Made by a program: the position numbers and the translations under genes. Of a stretch of DNA of 64,000 nucleotides, positions 11,811-21,562 are shown piece by piece. Position 1 is the first letter of the stretch; each line of letters opens with the position of its first letter. The notes beneath the pieces were generated by a model. That model was not told the DNA's origin and searched no databases. It saw only the letters and a list, made by a program, of their open reading frames with translations. Origin of the DNA: Lunularia cruciata (lineage: Eukaryota > Streptophyta > Marchantiopsida > Lunulariales > Lunulariaceae); NCBI GenBank assembly GCA_948567375.1, contig OX419755.1:44521001-44585000 (forward strand), in the 5' to 3' direction.

Positions 11811-13200
11811 TGTTGCAGGGCCAAAGATGAAATTTTGAAATGCCTTAGGGTTGTGACAGGAGCAGAAACTTTTTGGGAGTTGAGTGAGAGTCTTGCAAGG
11901 CCAGAGATGAAATTTCAAAATGCCTTAGGGCTGTGATAGGAGTAGAAAATTTTTGGGAGTTGAGGGAGAGTCTTGCAGGGCCAGAGATGAAATTTCAAAA
12001 TGCCTTAGGGCTGTGACAAGAGCAGAAACTTTTTGGGAGTTGATTGAGAGTCTTGCAAGGCCAGAGATGGATTTTCAAAATGCCTTAGGGCTGTGACAGG
12101 AGCAGAAACTTTTTGGGATTTGAGTGAGAGTCTTGCAAGGCCTGTAACACCCATTTGTGCATGTGTGTGGTATTGTGATATTTAGCTTGGTATTACAAGT
12201 ACTTAAGAGATATTATTTATATAGAGATAAAGGATGGTTCTATATTAGTCATGGTTAGCTAAAGTTAGTCATAGCTAAGATAGATGGGACCTTACTTTAG
12301 AGGAAGTACAAAAGATGAGCACCACTATTTTGGATTTTAGTGTGTTGACTTGGTATTATTCCTAGGTGTTTGGCTTTGGGGAAAGAGTCGAGAACTCTTG
12401 GGCCCGCAAGCCTTTTTGTTTTGGATTTTTCTTTAGTCCAAGGATAGCCCATGTGAAGGAATCCATGCTTTAGTGGTTGGGTCAAGATAAGGGGAATATG
12501 CCCATGTGAATGGATATTCCTTTCTACTTTTTGACTTTACTTGACTTTTAGTTTAGTAACTTGAGTTACTACGGTAATTAGTAACTTTGGTACATAACTA
12601 TTTCACAAGTATATAAACAAGGGGTGAGGAGGTACTCATCATCCTTTCATTTGCAACTATCTCTCTCTCATTGAGTTCTCTAGTGAGCAATGTCTTGAGT
12701 CTTGGAGTGTTAGCCTTGGAGGAGTATGATGGAGTTGGGGTTCCTTGCCTTCTTAGTCCATGGTGCGCTACCATAATAGCCATCAGAGGTTCATCCTGAG
12801 TGAGAGACAGGCCGGCTCACAGGCCAAAGATGAAATTTTGAAATGCCTTAGGGTTGTGACATGAGCAGAAACTTTCCACGAGTTGATTGAGAGTCTTGCA
12901 GGGCCAGAGATGGAATTTCAAAATGCCTTAGGGCTGTGACAGGAGCAGAAACTTTTTGGAGTTGAGTGAGAGTCTTGCAAGGCCAGAGCTGGATTTTTGA
13001 AATGCCATAGGGCTGTGACAGGAGCAGAAACTTTTCAGGAGTTGAGTGAGAGTCTTGCAGGGCCAGAGATGGAATTTCAAAATGCCTTAGGGCTGTGACA
13101 GGAGCAGAAACTTTTCAGGAGTTGAGTGAGAGTCTTGCAGGGCCAGAGATGAAATTTTGAAATGCCTTAGGGCTGTGACAAGAGCAGAAAGAAATTCAAA
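11811..13200 (+). repeat. 80-bp minisatellite array, about nine units, split by a solo LTR
   Basis: The landmark TGCCTTAGGG recurs at 11841, 11921, 12001 and 12081, then after the inserted LTR at about 12843, 12923, 13003 (with one change), 13083 and 13160. The spacing is 80 bp. Each unit also carries GGCCAGAGATG and GAGCAGAAACTTTT. Units are not spacer-separated identical repeats, so this is a minisatellite. Confidence 0.9.
12143..12821 (+). repeat. Solo LTR, family F copy 2
   Basis: This is a complete 679-bp copy of the element 1 LTR (TGTAACACCC to GGCTCACA) with no internal sequence. It is inserted in the 80-bp array; GGCC occurs on both sides (12139-12142 and 12822-12825), a 4-bp target duplication. 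Removing the LTR and one GGCC restores a normal array unit junction. The copy probably arose by recombination between the two LTRs of a full element. Confidence 0.9.
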
Positions 13201-14331
13201 GGTTGAGTGAGAGTGTTGCAGCAGAGGAGAGTTTTTTTGAGTAAGGATTCCAAGGCTATGATAGGACAGAGGGGAGATTTTTTGAGAGTGGAGGCCTATG
13301 GTTGTTGCAGGAGCAGGATATTTTTGAGTTTTGCTTGCTCATTGATTTGGAATAGTGGAGAAGAGAAGGAGTTGAAATCTGCAGGAAGAACTGAACTAAG
13401 GCGGGAGCAGGAGAAGAAATTTGAGAGTCTAACTTTGCCTTGCACAAGATAGGAGAGATTTTGAAGGTTGGATTCCCTGAGCAATAGCCAGTGACATGGG
13501 TAGATTCATGTTAGGGTTGCTCTGGCTGGACAGGGAATGATTTTGAATGTGGAAGGATGTTTATTGTGAGAATGTTGATAGGAGAGCAAATCTTGAATGA
13601 CTAATGTTTGTTGTGAAGAGGTGGATTTTGAATTTTGAATGTAGAGGATGTGTTGTTGAAAATGTAATAGTGAAGAATTCTCATGAATGAGAGACTGGAC
13701 AGAGCAAATGAGAGATTGTTCAGAGTGAAGGAGAGAGAGTCTCTAGGGCTTGGTCTGGACAGGAGTGAACTATTGAAGAGAGATTTTGAAGGTTGCATGG
13801 CCTTGGTCTGTGACAGAAGGAGAGAGAAACTTTTGAAAGTGCTATTGAGCATGATAGTGGCTAGATGAACAAATGGTAGGGAATATGCCTTGAAGGAGTG
13901 CAGGGTAGAGGAGAGAAATTTTCGTAGGAAAACAAGGCCTTGAGAGTGCAGGGCAGAAAATGGGTTTCTTTGCAAGAGAATGAATGACCTTACAAGAGAG
14001 AGAAGGCTGGACAGGAAAGAAAATTTTGCAGGTCTAGTAGAGCTGAGATGATGGTGTGTTTGGCCTATGACTAGCATCGTGGAAGCTCCATTTTAGGAGC
14101 TCTCAGTCCGTCTATATGAAAGGTTCGACTTAGTAGTCTGGCCTGGTTGGGCTGAATAGAATACTAGTTGTTGTTTGTAAAATAAAATTCCAGCCTCTCC
14201 TAGGAACCGTCAGGTCCCAAAACCATAGCTCAAACTACATGAGCTAGCCAGTTTTGGGAAAGCCGAGGACAAACTAAGCACAAGTAGCCAGGTGCCCGGT
14301 GCACTTTTGAGGCCAAAAAAATTCTCCAACA

Positions 14332-16857
14332 TCGACAGACTAGGGCTGATCGGTTTGCCATGCCTACACCAAAGGAGATTTTTGATGCAATTGGGCATGC
14401 AAAGGTCTTTAGTACTTTGAATCTTTGAGCGAGATATCATCAGTTGCCAATCAAGGAGGAGGATAGGTCCAAGATAGCATTCTGGGCTATTGATCCTCAC
14501 GGCAAGGATGTGTTATATCAGTGGAGGTTCTCACCGTTTGGGTTGAAGAACGCTTCTATTGAGTTCTAGAAGATCATGGATAGGATCCTAGCTGGATTGG
14601 ATTTTTCTTGGTGCTATATTGATGACATTTTGGTCTATAGGACTACTATGGAGGAGCATGACAGATAGGTGTTGGAAGTGTTTGAGAGGTTGAGATCTTA
14701 TGCACTCAAATTACATCCTGGGAAGTGTAGGTTCTTCCATAAGCAGGTTGAGTATTTGGGTCACAATATCTACCCCGGAGGACTTGGTGTTCAGCAGACC
14801 AAGGTGGAGGTGCACTTATTCCTCGGCCTACGGATGTGAGCAGAGTGCGAGCATTCCTTGGGTTGGCAAACTTCTATTGCCGTTATGTTAGAGGATTTAG
14901 TGCCATTGCCAAGGCTTTGACAAAGCTGACCAAGCTTACACAAGAGTGGTGTTGGGGAGATGAGTAGGATAGAGCTTTTGTAGAGCTCAAGGAGAGGTTG
15001 ACATCTACTCCTATTTTGAGGAGACCGATCAGAGGATGACCATTTCAGGTTCATACTGATTGGAGTATGTTGGGGCTTGGAGCGGTGCTCACCTAGCATG
15101 ATGATGAGAGGAAGGAGTTTGTGGTGGTCTATGCTAGTTGCTCCAACAATTCAGCGGAGGCAAAGTATAGTTCATATGAGGGAGAGTGCTTGGCAGAAAT
15201 TTGGGCAGTAGCACATTTCCGATGTTACCTATTTGGTAACCCCTTCACTCTCATCACTGATCATCAGCCGCTGAAGTGGTTGATGGAGTCCGACAAGCTT
15301 TCATGGAAGCTTGCACAATGGGCTCTAATTTTATAGGAGTATGATTTCACGGTTGTTCACAGACCTAGAGTGGTGAACCGTGATGCAGATGGGTTGAGTA
15401 GAAACCCATGTCCTAGCCAGCAAGATCAGACCGGAGCACGTTGGCATGGTGAGACAGATGAGGAGATAGTGCCAGGTTAGCATGCATCTACCTTCCTATG
15501 TATATTTTCTAAGGCTTTGGTGGTATCTCTCTCAGCGCATCCAAGAGGAGTTATGGAGGTCACAGAATCAGAGAGTGAAGATATTGGTATAGTTCAGCGA
15601 GACATTCATGATGATGTCTTAGTGATGGACTATCTTTGCACTGGTGTTGTGGGTGGCACAATTGGAGCCAAGGAGAGAGACCGTGTTCTTCAGCAAGCCA
15701 GATGGTTCGGATTGGAGGATAGACATCTTTTGCGTGTATGGGAGGATGGTAGAGTGCAAGTAGTACCACTTCCATCTCAGAGACCACAGTTGGTTTGTCA
15801 TGCTCATGAGGAGCTAGGACATTTTGGAGTAAAGAGTACATATAGCTTACTCAAGAGTCATTATTGGTGGCGTGGTATGCAGACCAAGGTACAATAGTTT
15901 GTTGCCAGATGTGTGGTTTGTGACCAAGTTAGAGCATCATTCAATGCTCCTACACCACAGTTCCACCCATTACCTATCATGGGAATGGGTTACCGTTGGA
16001 GTTTGGACTTTGCTGGACCTTTACCGTTGACTATGAGACATCATCGGTATGTTTTGGTGATGGTGGAGCACTTCTCCAAGTGGATTGAGTTGGTGGCACT
16101 TCTTGACAAGTCTAGTGACGGACAGCTTACTCGTTCTTGGATTGAGTTCTTAGTCATTTTGGTGCACCAACTAAGGTTTTTGACTGATTAGGGTATAGAG
16201 TTCTTGGGAGAATTTCAGGTCTTGTGTGAAAAGGCTTTGATTGATCATCATACTACCTCCCGAGATCACCCTGAGGTAGATGGCTTAGCAGAGGGAGTGG
16301 TTCAGACAATAAAGAGAGGATTGCAAAAGTATGCTTTGCAAAGAGGCCACTTGGGAGATTGGGATCTCCATTTACCTTGGTTGGCCATGGGCTATTGGTT
16401 CAGCCGGCAAGCCTCCTTAGCATCCTTCTCTCCTTACTTCCTACTCTATGGACAAGATCCAGATTTACCGACAGCCATTTGTTGAGATGCTACTATAGTT
16501 TTGGAATTTGATGACCCAGATGTATGGATGAGCGCATGTTCTCAGCAAGAAGAGATCTTTTGGAGAGTGGTCCCTATGGCCTTTGAGAACTCGGCGATTG
16601 CTCAACATAGAGATACTTTACACTATGCTACCATTCAAGGAGGAGGTTATAGACCCTCGATCCATCGATTTCATCCAGGAGACAATGTATATCTACAACA
16701 GACAGCACCAACAACACTTGATGTTTCTATAGGCCACACTATCTTGAGAGTGCGTGAGGTTTTCCCATCTGGAGCCCTTGTGTTGGAAGGACGTGATGGT
16801 GTTGTTTGGAAGGATCATGCACGCAATTGTGCACCATGCCACCTCCTAAAAAATTGA
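14332..16857 (+). pseudogene. RT, RNase H and integrase of element 3
   Basis: RT has FGLKNA and the catalytic CYIDDILVY (about 14611-14637). After one frameshift near 14815 a single frame runs to 16855. In it lie LGLANFYCRYV, the RNase H (FQVHTDWSMLGLGAVLT; ECLAEIWAV; LITDHQPLKWL), the HHCC zinc domain (H-H at about 15800-15822, CVVC at 15911), and the integrase core Asp at 16006 (LDFAGP), Asp at 16186 (LTD) and Glu at 16291 (GLAEG). Eleven in-frame stops interrupt it: TGA at 14426, 15037 and 16483; TAG at 14567, 14666, 14965, 15094, 15334, 15478, 15895 and 16189. Most fall where the family has Gln or Arg. Confidence 0.9.
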
Positions 16858-17715
16858 TGGTACTATGGACCCAAGCTTGGCACTTGTATGTGCAGGCTTG
16901 AAGTGTATGTTATGTGGCTCTTCTGGTGGGTTGCTACTATGTTAGTGTGTGATAGCTATTTGAGAGGATGGCATATGGCATGTATGACTTGTCCCCTCAC
17001 GGTGGTTCCTTAGGGACAATGGTTATGTCCTAGATGTACTTGACCTATAGCTAGTTTATTCTTTATATGGTATAGATTGCAGACAGGTGACTATCAATGG
17101 GGCTCTATAGCACCCAGCCTCTTATGAGAATGGAATAGAATGGAACAGGCGTGTGGGAAGGATGGGTGAATAGAGGGGCCCAAAGAAGTGGAGGTGCATC
17201 TAGGGTGGTGCCTTGACTCCCTTTCTGTGCTGAATTGGATTGGGATAGAGATTTTGTACAGTTAGTGAGCAATTAGTCAACGCAGCAGCAGCCATACGCC
17301 AAAGGAGGTGAGTTCTACTTGTTCATCGCTGCTTGGACTCCACAAGTTCTCGAGAGGAAAAAACAAAAGGAGCACTATACGAAAGCATTTGTGGGCAATG
17401 AAAACGGTGACAAGAGGATGGATATCTAGAAGGACGGACAAATAGCCGACACAATGCGTGCGTTTAGAATGGACACAGTTTGACATTGTGGCCTTGCATC
17501 TGACTTTGCTGTGGTTCTAAGCAGGAAGGACATGCTTGGTAGAGCAACCTGCACTCGGTTGGACTCTGACAAGATCTTGGCATATGACTGATGTGTCGCC
17601 CATTGACCCCTGTACCCAATCCACCGAGATAGCCGATAATCATAGGGTATACCATATACATAGAGTAGATGGCTATCTGGAATTAAAGTGACCTAACAGC
17701 CAGTTAGGGGGGCAA
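16858..17715 (+). other. 3' untranslated region of element 3
   Basis: There is no coding sequence that I recognise. The stretch ends in AGTTAGGGGGGCAAT, a plausible polypurine tract directly before TGTGGCAC. Confidence 0.45.
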
Positions 17716-18374
17716 TTGTGGCACTTTAGAATCTATGTATGACTTATGTGTGAGTTGTGCTTCTATTGTGTATGATGTTGACAGCAATGTATGTTGTGTA
17801 GCGATGTATATACGCATGATAGCTATCACACCATTTGTAGTGTCACATCTAGTTGCTTGGACATTGGAGTTCCAATGATAATAGTTAGAGTTATTTCAGC
17901 AGTTTCTTAGAGACTACTTTCCGACGGTCAGATTTGGTGTTCAGGGTACTGACTTCACGGTGGAGCTCACTGTCACTTTGCACCGTTTGCACCATCGAGT
18001 GTGCCATCAGCGGGACCGTTAGGGTTTCAGACCTAGCTTGAGCCCAAGGGGTATACTTTCAAAGTGCAGCTCCAGAGAGCTCACTTCTTTGATGTTGAGC
18101 CTTCAAGTTTCTGGCTATGGTGGACAGAGGCCGGCAAACATCACCTGGATTCTCTATGCCAGAGTGGGTGTGGCCTGACTGTAATCAGTGCCCAGTTGTT
18201 GGCAGTTTATAGAGTGACAGATCAAGTACTGATCGGAGTTTAGTTGAGTTGAGAGTGGTAAACAATCTGATTATTGTGGCACTTTAGAGTTTATGTATGA
18301 CTTATATGTGAGTTGTGCTTCTATTGTGCATGATGTTGACATCAATGTATGTTGTGTAGTGATGTATATACGCA
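17716..18374 (+). repeat. LTR-like block: 102-bp direct repeats flanking a dispersed 450-bp unit
   Basis: A 102-bp sequence beginning ATTGTGGCACTTTAG occurs at 17715-17816 and again at 18272-18374. Between them is a 450-bp unit (17821-18271) that recurs at about 49587-50036 in front of the gag-protease-methyltransferase gene. The block follows the polypurine-like tract of element 3 and so is probably its LTR or part of it. The exact right end is unclear because an inverted family F fragment follows. Confidence 0.55.
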
Positions 18375-18380
18375 CGAAAA

Positions 18381-18746
18381 TACTCCTAAGCATGTGATCT
18401 TATATTGACCCAACCACTAAGTCAATGATTATTTCACAGGGTTGTCCTTTGATTATAGAATCTGAAGCAAAAGGGCTTGTAGGTCCAAGAGTTCTCAACT
18501 CTTTCCTCAAAACCAAACATCTAAAAATAATACCAAGTCAATACACTAAAATCCAAGATAATGGAACTCATCTTTTCTACTTCTTCTAAAATAGTAAGGT
18601 CCCCTTTATCTTATTTATAATTAACTTAAGTTAATCATGACTAATGTAAAACCATCCTTTATCTCTATATAAATAATATCTCTCAAGTACTTGTAATACT
18701 ATACTAAATATCACAACACCAGATAGATGCACAAATAGGTATTACA
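18381..18746 (-). repeat. Decayed LTR fragment, family F copy 5, inverted
   Basis: Read on the minus strand it begins TGTAATACCTATTTGTGCA and follows the first half of the family F LTR (the AAAGGATGGTTTTACAT, ATTCCAAGTC-type and GGTTGGGTCAATATAAG blocks) to the ATGCTTAGGAG block. It is clearly more diverged than the other four copies, and therefore older. The second half is missing. Confidence 0.85.
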
Positions 18747-18775
18747 AGCCATCCATTGGTTGGGAGGAGGTGTTG

Positions 18776-21562
18776 TTAGAATCCAAGAGTGATGTAGAGG
18801 AAGTGGTGGGAATATGTTGGGCAAAAATGTTTTGCAACCTGGTGAAGGTTGTGGGAGAGAGGCCAAACAAGTTTATCATCTTTGTATCCTTGGCTATGAG
18901 ATACCCATTCATCTCCATGACAATTATAAAAAAAAATAGCAATGGTATCTATGATCTCTTCATCACTATCTACATGTGTAGGGTTCCATGCATCAATAGT
19001 GAAGCTTACTTCACCCTTGTGATCAGAGTTGGAAGTGTTCTCAATAGGATACATTGTGAGAATTGTGTGATTTGATTTCCTTCCAAATGTCAACTTACCT
19101 ATTTTCCAAGAGGTGATAACATCTACATCTACCAACAAGGGAACTCCCAATGAGAGTGGAAATTCACCAAGAAGAGGTATATCCATAAAGAAGGTTGTTC
19201 ACCAATTAATGTAGGTAATTTTATTAACATGCTTGCTAGATGGTGTCATCTTCTATCAGCCATTCAAAGGAGGGTGGAAGTCTTGGTCATTTTTTTCAAT
19301 CGATGGCTTGCATAACTCCTTTGGTCATGATCTTTATTGAGGACCCCAAATCAATTTGATAGTTTGGGATGACACTACACTCAATTGTTATTGGAATATT
19401 TGGTCATGAACCTAAGTGTACAACATTGTGGCCACCAATGGCATTGTACCAATGAAGCTAGTGTGTGGGCTCTTTGTAGTTGCAACTGATAAGCATCCCA
19501 CAAGTGAAGGTAACAAGGAATCTAAGGGTACCTACAAGAGGACTTCCTTAGTTTGTGGCTCCTTGAAATGCATCCCGGGTTGTTCTTTTCATAAGAAGCT
19601 TTGAACCTTCTTGCATTTGGTAGGAGATACCTTATAGATTTTTTTGAGAGTGATTTTGGCTTGAGTGTTAGCCAAATTGGCAATGATATTATAGCTGTAT
19701 ATGAAAGAAGTAAGGGGCTGCTTTGCCCGGGTATCAAACATAGGGATCACGGCTTGTAACATTTGAGGATAGGTCGTGAGGTCTCATCTTGTATGAGCTT
19801 GTTGTCATAATCCATAGAGGAGCAATTGCCTGAGCCAAAACTACTAGGTGGATTGGGCACTACATACGTATAGGATTGTGTTGTGAGGAAGACATTGGCC
19901 TCTAGTAGGATATTGTCCTTAATTCATGAATTCCTTCCTATTAGGATAACTTCTTTAGTAGCAATGAAATGCACATTCCTATTGGGGCTGGTATTATTGG
20001 GTTGTTCATTTTATGCGGGCACTCCATGTGCCTAAGTGATGAAGTTCTAGAAGTCTAGATATTATGCCATTATGTGTTCCAGAGCAAAACATGCAACCTA
20101 CGGGTTTGTTGGAGCATTTGTTTGCATAGTGATTTTTGTTGCAAATGTAAGAACAAATATCAAGGCTAGTCGGTCCAGGCCTTATCCATTTCCTCTTCCT
20201 CCTTGGAAAAGTGGATCCCATAAGTGATGGTTGAAGGTGTTCTATGGAGGGATTTTATCCATCGTGTGTTCTCTCTTCATGAGCTTCTTTGCATATGTTA
20301 TGCAATTTGTCATTGTATGCCTATACCTTCCACAATGGATACAAAAATTTGGATGTCTATGGTAGTACATTAGGTATCAATGTGCCCTTGTCTCAAGCAT
20401 TCTGTATAGGAGATTTTGCCCCTATAGGCAGTGTTAAACAAATTTCTCTATTGGGTTTGTTGTGTTAAGTGAAGAGTCTCAAGGCATTTCAACTTGACAA
20501 GGATATCCTTCATTTTAGTGGTTTTTGAAAGAACCAATGTAGCTATGGGAGCATGTAGTGCCATATGTGTTATAAGTGTTATTTCAAGAAGTGTTGTAAG
20601 CTATTGATTGTATGTTAGTATTGACAACAATACCACATATAGGCTTGGTATGGCGATGAAAATTCCCTTGTAGAAGTAGTTAGATTGTGGGAATCCCTAA
20701 GTGATAGCATATAGGTTTAAACATTACACTATCCTTGAAGCCAGATATAATAGAGTATGGATTTGGTAAGGCCATGTCCCATTTGTTGGCTTGAGCTCAA
20801 TAGCATACTTCTTTGAATGCTTGGGCCAAAGTTGTAGCCTTGCTATAGGATCTGGAGCTATTATCATCATTGAAGATATGGAACCTTTGAATAAATGTCT
20901 GCATGGTTTCATTGTATCCTTTGCAAAGTTGGTTTATTTTTTCCTTGAGCTGTTCTTGTTGTCATGGTGAGACGTATTCTTATTGTCCTTTTTCTTGTAT
21001 CAATGCATAGCCCATTCTCATGGCAAGGATAAGGCCATTGAATTAGTGTTGCATGATGCCAATTAAACAATGGCCAATCTGTCATACCATAGCAACATCA
21101 TCCAAGATGTTTCATGCCATGCAAATGTTTTCAAACATTTGGACAAATGACTCAAAGTCTCCCTATCCTATAAATACTACCATTTCAATCAATATGTAAT
21201 TATTTTCTCCTTTAGCCATGGAAATCATTGTAATTGGGGTTGTATGGACTACAAGAGTCAAAGTAGGTGTTGTTGTAGGAGTGTGTACCACTATTGGGTA
21301 TGCAACTAAGGTAGACAAGTGTCCTGGGGCAGAAGTACTTGCTATCAATAATGAACATTACTTTGTTTGGAGGTGATGCTTTCTTTGCACCTAATTGTTT
21401 GTTTATGGATAAAAGGGATATTGTCTCCTCCAAGTGTAAAACTGTCTTATTGGCAAGAGCAATAGGTAATGCTTCCCCTAAACTAAAAAACACTATGACC
21501 TCATGGGGTGGCAAGGAGTAGATAGGACCAAAGCGCATTGTAAAAGGAAGTGGAGAAGACAT
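18776..21562 (-). pseudogene. Badly decayed Ty3/gypsy gag and protease
   Basis: On the minus strand I see in order: an N-terminal gag segment with LEETISLLSINKQLGAKKA (about 21440); a gag core around 21130-20724 including ETMQTFIQRFHIFNDDN; a CCHC knuckle CIHCGRYRHTMTNC near 20330; a second Cys-rich stretch CSYICNKNHYANKC near 20130; and a retropepsin-like motif IPNYQIDLGSS near 19345 followed by GVPLLVDVDVITSW (about 19120). Stops and frameshifts are dense and no RT follows. It is an old fragment whose right-to-left end abuts LTR copy 5. Confidence 0.55.

Larger units (their letters stand above)
3128..14331 (+). mobile_element. Element 2: Ty3/gypsy with giant minisatellite-filled LTRs
   Basis: The parts in order are: 3' portion of the 5' LTR, primer site, gag, protease, RT, RNase H, integrase, polypurine tract and a full 3' LTR of 3.6 kb. 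The LTR termini agree: the 3' LTR begins TGTCAT and the 5' LTR ends ATGACA. Its left end is lost under the insertion of element 1. On the right it abuts the RT frame of element 3 without a gap, so it was inserted there. Coding parts have many stops and frameshifts; the element is dead. Confidence 0.85.
10708..14331 (+). repeat. 3' LTR of element 2 (3.6 kb)
   Basis: The LTR begins TGTCATCGGG after the polypurine tract and ends CTCCAACA at 14331, aligned with CTCCATGACA of the 5' LTR. It contains degenerate TTTTTGCAGG-rich repeats (11050-11800), an 80-bp array (11811-13200), a solo LTR of another family (12143-12821) and further AG-rich repeats to about 14050. Without the inserted LTR it is about 2.94 kb. 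Confidence 0.8.
14332..17715 (+). mobile_element. Element 3: Ty3/gypsy, 3' part, split by element 2
   Basis: RT resumes in frame exactly after the end of the element 2 LTR (TRADRFAMPTPKEIFD). The N-terminal half must lie left of element 1, outside the window. RNase H, integrase, a 0.86-kb 3' untranslated stretch and a polypurine-like AGTTAGGGGGGCAAT follow. The sequence right after it (17716 on) looks like its LTR. Confidence 0.8.

Noticed and set aside
11811-13200. CRISPR-like array
   Set aside because: The 80-bp units are contiguous and diverged without unique spacers, and lie in a plant LTR: a minisatellite.
18770-19075. Plus-strand frame of 101 codons
   Set aside because: Opposite strand of the decayed gag-protease fragment; no recognisable content.
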